Below the pieces are notes generated by a model that was not told where the DNA came from, searched no databases, and saw only the letters and a list, made by a program, of their open reading frames with translations. DNA of 31,375 nt from Nitrospirae bacterium GWC2_56_14 (GTDB taxonomy: Bacteria > Nitrospirota > UBA9217), in the NCBI GenBank assembly GCA_001803705.1, contig MHDY01000001.1, positions 22,927 to 54,301 on the forward strand. The letters run 5' to 3'. Of the stretch, positions 16,668 through 24,204 are shown one piece after another; position 1 is the first letter of the stretch, and each line of letters starts with the position of its first letter. The position numbers were made by a program, and so were the translations under genes.

Positions 16668-18422
16668 CTACAGCTCGGCAGCAAGTTCCGGGAAACGCTC
16701 ATCCATGAACTGTACAGCAGCCTGCCGGGACCGTTCCGCTGTCGGCTGTGCCAACACGAGCGATGCCAGTTCCAGTGCGTCTTGCATGCGTACCGACCTG
16801 ATGATCTTTTTTACCCAGGGGATCGAGGCCACGTTCATGCTGAGCACGGTGAATCCCATACCGATCAGGATCGCTGCATACAGCGGATCTCCCGCCATCT
16901 CTCCGCACATGGCGAGCGGGATATTCGCCTTTCGGGCAGCGTCCGACACCATCTGGAGCAGGCGCAGAACGGCCGGGTCGAGCGGCTCGTACATATAGGC
17001 CACGTGCTCGTTCAGACGGTCGATGGCCAGGGTATACTGGATCAGATCGTTGGTACCGACGCTGAAAAAATCGACCTCGGCTGCGAGCAGATCGGCGATC
17101 AGCGCCGCCGAAGGGATCTCGATCATCACGCCGACCTGCATCTGCTCGTTAAAAGCCCTGCCCTCCGCCCGCAGCTCTGCTTTCACCTCTGCGAGAATGG
17201 TCTTGGTCGCGTACAGTTCGTGAAGGCCGGAGATCATCGGATACAGGATCTTGATATTACCGTGAGCCGACGCCCGGAGAATGCCTCTGAGCTGCACTCT
17301 GAAGATGTCCTGCTGCTTGAGGCTGAACCGGATCGCCCGCAGTCCCAGGGCCGGGTTCGATTCTTTTTCAAAACCCGTTGAGACCGCTATCTTGTCCCCG
17401 CCGAGATCGAACGTACGGACCACGACCTCCTGGGGAGCCGCTCGTTCTGCAACCTGACGATACGCCGCATAGTGCTCTTCTTCCGTAGGCAGCGTCAATC
17501 GGTTCATGAACAGGAACTCGGTCCGGTACAAACCGATGCCGGAGCCTCCGTGGTCTGCAACGGATGCGACCTCCTCGGGCAGTTCAATGTTCCCCTCAAG
17601 CAGAATGAGCTTGCCATCGAGGGTCTCCGCCGGCAGGTCTTTGATATTCTCGAGTTCCTGCTCGAAGTATTTGTACCGTCGCTGTTTCTTGAGATAGTCG
17701 AGGAAGGTCTCTTCGTCGGGGTCAACGATGACCACGCCGTGGATGCCGTCAAGGATCACGACATCGCCGGTCTTGACCGCCGACGTGATGTTCTCGAGGC
17801 CCACTGCAGCCGGGATCCCCAGGGACCGTGCAAGGATCGCCGTGTGCGAGGTCCGGCTCCCGGCATCGGTCGCGAACCCCAGGATCTTATCCTTGCGCAT
17901 CATGAGGGTGTCCGAGGGGGCCAGATCATGGGCAATGATCACTGCCTCACCCTTGATATCGGCCAGGCTCTCCTGCTTATGGCCCACGAGGTTCCGCAGA
18001 ACGCGCTCGCCGACCTGTTCAACATCGTGTTTGCGCTCGCGCAGGTACTCATCCTCGATCGTATCGAACTTGAGGCTGATCGCCTCGATCGTCTCTTTCA
18101 GCGCCCCTTCCGCGTTCAGATGAGATTCCTTGACTCGCTTGACCGTGCCGTCAACGAGCATCTTGTCCTCAAGCAGCATGATATGCGTATCGAGGATGTA
18201 CAGATGGGATTTTCCAAGCCCCTTGGTAAAGCGTTTTTTCAGGTCCTCAAGCTGGCCTTTGGAAAGCGCGATGGCACGCTTGAAGCGCGCCACCTCATCC
18301 TTGACGCTGATCTCCTCGATCCGCTGCCCTGCCACTACCACCTTGCGCCGATCAAGAAGATACGCGCGCCCGATGACGATGCCCGGTGAGGCCATGATGC
18401 CTGTGTACACTTTTTCCTGCAT
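16668..18422 (-). CDS. ptsI: PTS enzyme I (PEP-protein phosphotransferase)
   Basis: 584 residues from the ATG at 18422 with AGGGAA upstream. This is the normal enzyme I length. A much longer frame is open upstream but overlaps HPr. Enzyme I takes phosphate from PEP and passes it to HPr in the cytoplasm. The N-terminus YTGIMASPGIVIGRA is typical. The phosphohistidine is His193 in GSRTSHTAILARSLGIPAAVG. The C-terminal PEP-binding barrel shows GGSGIGLYRTEFLFM, FDLGGDK and LGLRAIRFSL, the ending FFSVGTNDLIQYTLAIDR, and MCGEMAGDP. It is preceded by HPr and the four EII genes, so the whole phosphorelay is one transcription unit. Confidence 0.97.
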   Translation of the reverse strand: MQEKVYTGIMASPGIVIGRAYLLDRRKVVVAGQRIEEISVKDEVARFKRAIALSKGQLEDLKKRFTKGLGKSHLYILDTHIMLLEDKMLVDGTVKRVKESHLNAEGALKETIEAISLKFDTIEDEYLRERKHDVEQVGERVLRNLVGHKQESLADIKGEAVIIAHDLAPSDTLMMRKDKILGFATDAGSRTSHTAILARSLGIPAAVGLENITSAVKTGDVVILDGIHGVVIVDPDEETFLDYLKKQRRYKYFEQELENIKDLPAETLDGKLILLEGNIELPEEVASVADHGGSGIGLYRTEFLFMNRLTLPTEEEHYAAYRQVAERAAPQEVVVRTFDLGGDKIAVSTGFEKESNPALGLRAIRFSLKQQDIFRVQLRGILRASAHGNIKILYPMISGLHELYATKTILAEVKAELRAEGRAFNEQMQVGVMIEIPSAALIADLLAAEVDFFSVGTNDLIQYTLAIDRLNEHVAYMYEPLDPAVLRLLQMVSDAARKANIPLAMCGEMAGDPLYAAILIGMGFTVLSMNVASIPWVKKIIRSVRMQDALELASLVLAQPTAERSRQAAVQFMDERFPELAAEL

Positions 18423-18489
18423 GAACGGTTCCCTGTCTTCCCGGCAGCCGGTTCCTATCCCCGAACCGCCGTTCCTTTTTTCCGGGCCT

Positions 18490-18759
18490 TTATTCCTTTT
18501 CGCCGAATTTGTCCTTAAAGAGCTGTTCGAGCCCCGATAGGGCCCGTTCTTCATCGTCACCGTGCACTTCAACGAGGACCCTGCTTCCTTTTCCTGCGGC
18601 AAGCATCATGATCCCCATGATGCTTTTCCCATCAACATCGAGGCCGTCCTTGGTCAGCGTTATCTTGGAAGCGTAGGCGCTTGCCGACTTTACGATCTGG
18701 GCAGCGGCCCGCGCATGAAGGCCAAGCCGGTTCTCGATCATCAATTCTTTCTTTTTCAT
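18490..18759 (-). CDS. ptsH: PTS phosphocarrier protein HPr
   Basis: 89 residues from the ATG at 18759, which shares one base with the EIID stop (TGATG). His15 in ENRLGLHARAAAQIV is the catalytic phosphorylation site. Ser46 in DGKSIMGIMMLAA is the HPr-kinase site. Both fall at the canonical positions, so this HPr can be both a sugar-phosphorelay carrier and a regulatory target. An hprK gene is in the same cluster. It lies 67 bases before ptsI. Confidence 0.97.
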   Translation of the reverse strand: MKKKELMIENRLGLHARAAAQIVKSASAYASKITLTKDGLDVDGKSIMGIMMLAAGKGSRVLVEVHGDDEERALSGLEQLFKDKFGEKE

Positions 18760-19547
18760 CAGACCACTCCTGCATATGCCAGGGCAAGGCAGAACAGTGC
18801 CAGGCCGAGCATGAATTTTATGGGAGAGCCGCCTCTCCGTAAGACCGCTACGATGATCAGGGTGCATGCCAGCGCAGCACCAGCCATGACCGGTCCAGGC
18901 AGCGGCAGGTTGGACGCGAACTCGGGCCGCCAACCGGAAATGCCGGCGAGGATCCCTCCCAGGACCGACAGCGAGATCGCCTTGAACAACCGGGCCATCT
19001 TCGTAAAACTGTACCGTTCCATAAGCGCCATGGCATCGCCGCTGCTGCCGTATCCCCAGAACAACAGGCTCAGTCTGAGCCCCACATGCCAGAGGTTATA
19101 GAGCGCCAGAAAAAGGACCGGCGCCCACCAGACCCCTGTCATGACCAGGGCCACGGCGATCACCGCAGCGAGCGGCTTCAGCGAACCCCAGAAGAAACTG
19201 TCACCCAGCGCCCCCAGCGGCGCCATTAAAGCCGCCTTCAGTCCGGCCGCATCGATCGCGGACAGGGAAGCACGCCCCGCGGCACGGTCCTCTTCCAGCC
19301 TCACCACCGCGCCAAGAATGAATGAAGCAAGGTAGGGTTGGGTGTTGAAATACTCCATGTGCAGCCGCAACCGTGCCTCGAACTCGTCGCGATCAGGGTA
19401 GAGTTTTTTCAGGACCGGCAGCAGTGCATAGGAAAAACCGAGCGACTGCATCCCGTCGAAACTCCATGATGCCTGCATCAGCAATGATCGCCAAAATACC
19501 CTGAGCAGATCTCCGCTTCTTACGCTGCGCCTATGATCGATGTTCAC
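18759..19547 (-). CDS. PTS mannose-family EIID membrane component
   Basis: 262 residues. The start is GTG at 19547, overlapping the EIIC stop by 17 bases, with a GGGGGTG stretch upstream. The family motif near the N-terminus, RSLLMQASWSFDGMQSLGFSYALLPVL, is clear, and EYFNTQPYLASFILG follows. The middle has APLGALGDSFFWGSLKP, the conserved EIID core. Membrane segments are in the C-terminal half. EIID occurs only in mannose-type PTS and forms the transport channel with EIIC. The substrate sugar cannot be deduced. Confidence 0.9.
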   Translation of the reverse strand: MNIDHRRSVRSGDLLRVFWRSLLMQASWSFDGMQSLGFSYALLPVLKKLYPDRDEFEARLRLHMEYFNTQPYLASFILGAVVRLEEDRAAGRASLSAIDAAGLKAALMAPLGALGDSFFWGSLKPLAAVIAVALVMTGVWWAPVLFLALYNLWHVGLRLSLLFWGYGSSGDAMALMERYSFTKMARLFKAISLSVLGGILAGISGWRPEFASNLPLPGPVMAGAALACTLIIVAVLRRGGSPIKFMLGLALFCLALAYAGVV

Positions 19548-20310
19548 GGTATCGCACCCCCAGCCAGCCGGCCACGACGGTCAGCAGCGTGATCATCACT
19601 GCGTGAAGATGAAGCACCATCGCCAGCAGGCCTGCGGTAATAAAACCCGTCAGCAAAAATGGGTCCAGGGCGCTGATCGACAGCCGGCGCACCACAAGGG
19701 CGGCGCCGAGAAGCGGGAGCAGCATCAGGAACAGTTCCATGGAAACCCGGACCCTGTCCGGCGACCGCAAAAAAAGCGCTGCTGCAACAAGACCGGCGGG
19801 CAGGAGCAGAACATAGAGCACCACCGACTTGAGAAAAAATGCAAGCAGACCGGTAAGGTGCGCCCGGGAGAGGCTGCGCGCAACGTCTGCTCCGTCTGCG
19901 GCATGCGCCGCATCAAGAAGCCGGGAATTCCAGGTACGCACATAGGTATCGGCCATCATGGTGAACGGCACCGTACCCACGCTTAAGAGAATACAGAACC
20001 CAAGGACCGATCGGGGCGCCCCGCCGGGGCTCGTCAGGGCTGCGACAGCCGTCGCTGTTACAGCGCTGACCGTTGCATTAGCCGGTACAAAGCTGCCGAT
20101 CGGCATATCGAGCACCCAGATGAGCTCAAGCATGGCGCCGATGATCAGCCCGGCGGTGGCATCACCGAGGAGCCATCCGGCAAGCGGTGCGGCAACAATA
20201 GGCTGCGAGATCATGAACTGCCCGGCTGCGGTCCGGTCGAGGCCGATAAGTCCGCCCACAAGGGCAACACCGGTTATGGCAAGCACCATATGAAGATCGA
20301 ACATCGCCAT
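19531..20310 (-). CDS. PTS mannose-family EIIC membrane component
   Basis: 259 residues from the ATG at 20310. The ATG at 20304 is equally plausible, with AGGA five bases upstream of it. The protein is strongly hydrophobic with about seven or eight membrane segments. GGLIGLDRTAAGQFMISQPIVAAPLAGWLLGD and GAMLELIWVLDMPIGSFVPAN are typical of the EII-Sor/Man C component, which binds and translocates the sugar. It is separated from the EIIB gene by 135 bases of AT-rich repeats, unlike the tightly overlapping genes on its other side. Confidence 0.9.
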   Translation of the reverse strand: MAMFDLHMVLAITGVALVGGLIGLDRTAAGQFMISQPIVAAPLAGWLLGDATAGLIIGAMLELIWVLDMPIGSFVPANATVSAVTATAVAALTSPGGAPRSVLGFCILLSVGTVPFTMMADTYVRTWNSRLLDAAHAADGADVARSLSRAHLTGLLAFFLKSVVLYVLLLPAGLVAAALFLRSPDRVRVSMELFLMLLPLLGAALVVRRLSISALDPFLLTGFITAGLLAMVLHLHAVMITLLTVVAGWLGVRYREHRS

Positions 20311-20324
20311 CCTATTCCAAAACC

Positions 20325-20436
20325 AATGCAAAATGCAAAGTGCAAATTTTAAAATGCAAAATTGACTATGGACTTATGCCATAGAGTTTTTTCCCTACAC
20401 TTTGACTTTTGCACTTTGCAATTTGCACTTGCATTC
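20325..20436. repeat. ATGCAAA heptad repeats, inverted pair, between EIIB and EIIC genes
   Basis: ATGCAAA, ATGCAAA and GTGCAAA run from 20326, with AAATGCAAAATT after. The opposite orientation occurs at 20407-20434 (TTTTGCACTTTGCA, then TTTGCACTTGCATT). The core TTTGCACTTTGCA is an exact 13-base complement of the left arm. The stretch is far more AT-rich than the genes around it and fills the only sizeable gap in the EII gene set. Confidence 0.85.
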
Positions 20437-20445
20437 TCAACTTCT

Positions 20446-20931
20446 TCAGCTCAAACTGCAGGCCTCGAATACCTTGGCGAGCTGCAGCGGTTTTTCGTTC
20501 GGCACCGACTGGATGCAGACCGCGATGCCGCGGGCCAGAATGGCCCGGAGCGACGCAATATCGGCATCGTCCACGGAAAGGACATCCCGGAGCTTGCGCT
20601 TTCCGGGGACATAATGCATCCCGCCCAGATTGATCGACTGGCACAGCAGGCCGGACTTGAGCGCCTGCAGAACATCCGTCGGATTCGAGAACAGCAGGAT
20701 CGCCCGCTCGTTCTCCCCCGCAGCGCGTACCTGGCTGCAAATTTCATCGATGCCGCCGATCGTGACCTTGAGCCCCTGCGGCACGGCGATTTCCATAATG
20801 GAACGCTGGAGCGCATTGGCAGCGACCCGGTCGTCGGCAACAAGGATCCGGGTCGCTTTCAAGTAGTTTACCCACCCTTCAACTACCTGGCCGTGGATCA
20901 GACGATCATCTATGCGGACGAAGAGCACCAT
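20446..20931 (-). CDS. PTS mannose-family EIIB component
   Basis: 161 residues, the usual length for this domain. The ATG at 20931 is five bases after the EIIA stop. The phosphorylated His13 lies in VRIDDRLIHGQVVEGW, the diagnostic EIIB-Man motif. Further family landmarks are RILVADDRVAAN, LFSNPTDVLQAL and INLGGMHYVPGKRKL. It accepts phosphate from EIIA and passes it to the incoming sugar. It is a separate soluble protein here, not fused to EIIA as in E. coli ManX. Confidence 0.95.
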   Translation of the reverse strand: MVLFVRIDDRLIHGQVVEGWVNYLKATRILVADDRVAANALQRSIMEIAVPQGLKVTIGGIDEICSQVRAAGENERAILLFSNPTDVLQALKSGLLCQSINLGGMHYVPGKRKLRDVLSVDDADIASLRAILARGIAVCIQSVPNEKPLQLAKVFEACSLS

Positions 20932-20936
20932 GAGCG

Positions 20937-21338
20937 CTACTTTTTGCCTTTCAGCATCTGGCTCGCAATTACCACGCTTTTCTGCGCCGCCTCCTGGACG
21001 AGCTTGGCCAGTTCGGCAAGCGGTTTTTCATCGCGGTGATTGGCAAACTTGATCATCATCGAAAGATTGACCCCCGTAACCACCTCGACCGTGTCTCCCA
21101 GGAAGGCCAGGGCGATATTGGAAGGCGTGCCGCCGAACATATCGGTAAAGAGCATGACGCCTTTTTTCCCGTCAACCTTCTTGATCGCGCCCTCGATCTG
21201 CGCCCGGAGCATTTCCGGCGCACTGTCCTGCTTCACGCTGACCGTTGCCACTGCCTCGATCTTCCCCACGATCATTTCAGCGGCCTTCACCAGCTCAACT
21301 CCCATGTCCTCATGACATACCACCACCAGTCCGACCAT
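20937..21338 (-). CDS. PTS mannose-family EIIA component
   Basis: 133 residues from the ATG at 21338, which has AGGAG eight bases upstream. An ATG at 21344 is the alternative but sits only two bases from it. The protein starts MVGLVVVCHEDMGVELVKAAEMIVG. His9 is the expected phosphorylation site. VMLFTDMFGGTPSNIAL near the middle is the family's second hallmark. It receives phosphate from HPr. The gene is directly followed by EIIB, and rapZ and hprK precede it. Confidence 0.93.
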   Translation of the reverse strand: MVGLVVVCHEDMGVELVKAAEMIVGKIEAVATVSVKQDSAPEMLRAQIEGAIKKVDGKKGVMLFTDMFGGTPSNIALAFLGDTVEVVTGVNLSMMIKFANHRDEKPLAELAKLVQEAAQKSVVIASQMLKGKK

Positions 21339-21392
21339 GTTCATCTCTCCTTTCAATCGCGGCGGTGCGAAACGCTCACCGGGATTGACAAC

Positions 21393-22256
21393 TTATGCGC
21401 CGATATCGCGATGTTTCACCGCGACATCGTATCCTTGCTGCCGGAGCTGTTCCGCCACCAGCAGCGACAGGGCGACGGAACGATGCCTGCCGCCGGTACA
21501 GCCGAACCCGATCGTAAGATAGCTTTTCCCTTCGCTCTTATAGCGCGGCAAAAGATACGTGAGAAACCCCAGGAGGCGGGACAAAAACTCTTCGGAATCC
21601 GGCTTCTCCATGATATATGCACGCACCCTCGCGTCCTCACCGGTATGAGGCCGCAGTTCAGGAACAAAATGGGGATTGGGAAGAAATCGCAGGTCGAACA
21701 TCAGATCGAGGTCAAAGGGAACGCCGAACTTGTACCCGAAGGTGACGATGGTGATGACCATCGGTCGGCCGGCGGTCCCCTCGGCATATTTCCGTTCGAT
21801 CGCCTGCCGCAGATCATGGACCGTATAGTCCGAGGTGTCAATGACGCGGTCTGCTAATTTTTTGACTTCGCTCAGTTCCGATCGCTCGTTTCTGATCCCA
21901 TCGATGAGCGGCGTAGCGCCCCGCGCGAGAGGATGGGGCCGGCGCGTCTCGCTGAAGCGCCGTACCAGCGTTTGGTCCGAGGCATCCAGGAACAGCATTT
22001 CGATGGAACCGCCGCCTGCGCGCAATTCCCCGAAAAGAGCCGGGAACCGGCTGGGAAAATCCTTTTCCCTGATATCAATGCCGATGGCGGCCAGGTATGC
22101 ATCCTCCGTGCTTCGGGAAAAATCAACGAACGCCTTCAGTAAAGACAGGGGAAGGTTATCGACACAATAATATCCCATGTCTTCGAACGCTTTTAGAGCA
22201 GCGCTTCGCCCCGAACCGGAGAGCCCTGTCACCACCACCATGCGCATGTGTGTCAT
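21393..22256 (-). CDS. rapZ: RapZ/YvcJ-family nucleotide-binding regulator
   Basis: 287 residues. The ATG at 22256 overlaps the hprK stop by four bases (ATGA). Walker A is GLSGSGRS (11-18). The N-terminal part continues with KAFEDMGYYCVDNLP, a clear family signature. FLDASDQTLVRRFSETRRPHPL and the C-terminal GCTGGRHRSV are also typical. In enterobacteria RapZ senses an amino sugar and steers RNase E to a small RNA. In other bacteria the function is less clear, but linkage to ptsN/hprK is common. Which RNA target or ligand exists here is unknown. Confidence 0.92.
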   Translation of the reverse strand: MTHMRMVVVTGLSGSGRSAALKAFEDMGYYCVDNLPLSLLKAFVDFSRSTEDAYLAAIGIDIREKDFPSRFPALFGELRAGGGSIEMLFLDASDQTLVRRFSETRRPHPLARGATPLIDGIRNERSELSEVKKLADRVIDTSDYTVHDLRQAIERKYAEGTAGRPMVITIVTFGYKFGVPFDLDLMFDLRFLPNPHFVPELRPHTGEDARVRAYIMEKPDSEEFLSRLLGFLTYLLPRYKSEGKSYLTIGFGCTGGRHRSVALSLLVAEQLRQQGYDVAVKHRDIGA

Positions 22257-23137
22257 CCCGCCAGCCTCTTTTTCAATGCTCTCCCGAGTTCCCGCGCCGT
22301 GAATATACCGCGGTTCTTGAGCATCTGGTTGCGTGCCGCCACTTCAATGAGCGTCGCCATATTCCTGCCGGGTTTGACCGGAAGTTTCAGGTAGGGGACA
22401 TTCACGCCTAGGATCCGGTACCGTCGTTCGCGCAGGCCGATCAGGCTGTAATGATGCCCCTGTTTCCACTCTTCCAGTTCCACCACCAGCCCGACCGGGC
22501 AGGACGGCACGGTGGCAGACTCGCCATAGAGCGCACGCACGTTGATGATTCCCAGGCCCCTGATCTGCAGCAGGTCCTCGCCCATCTCCGGCGCCCTGCC
22601 CTCGACGGTCCCGTCGGCCAGTTCGAGGAGCACCAGGTCATCAGCGGCCAGCTTGTGCCCGCGCAGAACGAGATCGAGGGCTGCTTCGCTTTTGCCGATA
22701 GCGCTTTCACCAACGAGCAGTACGCCGAGACCGAACACCTGGACCAGTACACCGTGCAGGCTCATGCGCAGCGTCAGTTTGCTGGAAAGCAGGCGGGCAA
22801 GCTTCTGCAGGTCCCTGCTCATGAACACCGGGACCCCGGCGCGTTCTGCTCCTGCCAGAAGCTCCGGGCAGGCGGCGCCTCCGGTCAGCACGATGCCCGC
22901 CGGTCGCTGCCGCATCAGGGTCCGGACAAGCCGCGTCCGTTCGAGCTTCGGCAGTGAACAGAGGAAGGCAGACTGACTCGGGGGAAGGTGAACGAGGCTC
23001 GACGTCATCCCCTTCACGGTCGCGGTCAAGGAGAGGTCGGGGCTGAGGACCTGCGGAGACGTTATTTCACGGTCGAGCCCGCTGCTGCCCGCGAGCGCCT
23101 TTGACCGTCCCACCAGGTTTCTAACCGTGATCGTCAT
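22253..23137 (-). CDS. hprK: HPr kinase/phosphorylase
   Basis: 294 residues, slightly shorter than the roughly 310 of Firmicutes. The ATG at 23137 overlaps the ptsN stop by four bases. The enzyme phosphorylates and dephosphorylates Ser46 of HPr. The catalytic domain has SLHGVLVQVFG with His128, Walker A GESAIGKS (143-150), HKLAADDLV, and the signature LLQIRGLGIINVRALYG. LPVKPGRNMATLIEVAARN lies near the C-terminus. The matching HPr in this cluster carries Ser46, so the pair should work together. In Gram-negatives HprK usually tunes a PTS for regulation rather than catabolite repression through CcpA. Confidence 0.95.
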   Translation of the reverse strand: MTITVRNLVGRSKALAGSSGLDREITSPQVLSPDLSLTATVKGMTSSLVHLPPSQSAFLCSLPKLERTRLVRTLMRQRPAGIVLTGGAACPELLAGAERAGVPVFMSRDLQKLARLLSSKLTLRMSLHGVLVQVFGLGVLLVGESAIGKSEAALDLVLRGHKLAADDLVLLELADGTVEGRAPEMGEDLLQIRGLGIINVRALYGESATVPSCPVGLVVELEEWKQGHHYSLIGLRERRYRILGVNVPYLKLPVKPGRNMATLIEVAARNQMLKNRGIFTARELGRALKKRLAG

Positions 23138-23607
23138 TTCTGCGGGTATTTGCTGTCCTCCTCAAGGATCAGTCGGTGCAGTTCCCGGCCATCGGGTTCG
23201 GCCCGCAGCTTCTCACGCAAGGCCGGGTTCTTAAGGATACGCGATATGCGGGCCAGCATTTTCAAATGTTCTCCGGGACTGTTCTCCGGACTGACCAGCA
23301 GAAAAAACAGGTATGCAGATTTGTCATCCAGCGACTGATAGTCAACACCCCGGTGCGACCGTCCGAACGCGACGATAACCTCGCCAAGAGTGCGCAATTT
23401 GCCATGCGGGATGGCCACGCCGTCGCCGATCCCCGTGCTGCCCATCGATTCTCGCTCCAGCAGAACGCGGGCCAGTTCGTCGGCATCGCGGACCTTGCCG
23501 GCAGCGCACACATGAGCTGCAAATTCCCGGATCACCCCAACCTTGTCAATGGCCTTGATGTCCGCGATTATCAGGCCTCCCTGCAGGAGATCCTTCAGTG
23601 TGGCCAT
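23134..23607 (-). CDS. ptsN: PTS IIA-Ntr-type regulatory protein
   Basis: 157 residues. The ATG at 23607 has AGAGGG upstream. The single EIIA-fructose/Ntr domain carries His68 in GIGDGVAIPHGKL, the phosphate-accepting site. FFLLVSPENSPGEHLKMLARISRIL is the other family hallmark. It lies ten bases after hpf and overlaps hprK, the classic rpoN-hpf-ptsN order. It is expected to act as a phosphorylation-dependent regulator rather than in sugar uptake. No dedicated EI-Ntr is seen here, so it probably receives phosphate through the general HPr. Confidence 0.94.
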   Translation of the reverse strand: MATLKDLLQGGLIIADIKAIDKVGVIREFAAHVCAAGKVRDADELARVLLERESMGSTGIGDGVAIPHGKLRTLGEVIVAFGRSHRGVDYQSLDDKSAYLFFLLVSPENSPGEHLKMLARISRILKNPALREKLRAEPDGRELHRLILEEDSKYPQK

Positions 23608-23617
23608 CGTTCGCCCT

Positions 23618-24151
23618 CTACACAGCTGGTTCGATAAGCCCCACGTTGCCGTCCTTGCGGCGGTAGATGACGGTAATATGTCCGCTCACTGCATTGGAGA
23701 ACACGTAAAACTCCTTGTCGAGCAGTTCCATCTGCATCACCGCTTCTTCCGCGTGCATGGGTTTCAGGTCAAAGCGCTTTGTTTTGATGATCTGGGGGAT
23801 ATGGTCGTCGGGATGTGCAGAGGCAACTGATGCCGATGCCGGTTCCGTCCGGGTCTGATGCTTATGGTCAACCAGCTTTTCCTTGTATTTACGGATCCGT
23901 TTTTCGAGTTTTTCGACGAGCAGGTCGATGGAGGAATACATCTCCTCTGTTTCCTCATGGGCCTGTACCAGTAATCCGTCGGTCTTGAGCATTGCTTCGG
24001 CGATGTGATGCACCTTTTTTACGACCGACAGCGTGACCGTCACCTGTATGTTCTTCGGCAAATACTTCTCGAGTTTGCCGAACTTGTCGACCGCGTACTG
24101 TTTGAGCGCATCCGTAACGTCCATGTGTCTTCCGATAACCGTAATCTGCAT
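23618..24151 (-). CDS. hpf: Ribosome hibernation promoting factor, long form
   Basis: 177 residues from the ATG at 24151, fixed by a strong AAGGAGGAG. The N-terminal S30AE/YfiA domain (about 1-100) starts MQITVIGRHMDVTDALKQY and contains YSSIDLLVEKLEKRIRKYK. A linker follows. The C-terminal domain (about 120-177) has KTKRFDLKPMHAEEAVMQM and EFYVFSNAVSGHITVIYRRKDGNVGLIEP. The C-terminal extension drives 100S ribosome dimer formation in long-form HPFs. A hairpin and T-run directly before the ribosome binding site may attenuate expression. Confidence 0.95.
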   Translation of the reverse strand: MQITVIGRHMDVTDALKQYAVDKFGKLEKYLPKNIQVTVTLSVVKKVHHIAEAMLKTDGLLVQAHEETEEMYSSIDLLVEKLEKRIRKYKEKLVDHKHQTRTEPASASVASAHPDDHIPQIIKTKRFDLKPMHAEEAVMQMELLDKEFYVFSNAVSGHITVIYRRKDGNVGLIEPAV

Positions 24152-24164
24152 ATGCTCCTCCTTC

Positions 24165-24185
24165 AAAAAGGTGTGTCATCACACC
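24165..24185 (-). promoter_or_regulatory. Terminator-like hairpin directly before hpf
   Basis: On the minus strand GGTGTG, loop ATGA, CACACC, then five T. The six-pair stem and T-run look like a weak intrinsic terminator. The T-run is immediately followed by the hpf Shine-Dalgarno, 14 bases before the ATG. It could attenuate read-through from rpoN. Confidence 0.5.
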
Positions 24186-24204
24186 GGTAGTATCTGATGC
24201 TGGG

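Noticed and set aside
17472..18389. A 305-residue plus-strand frame opposite ptsI
   Set aside because: It is a shadow of enzyme I, with no motif or start signal.
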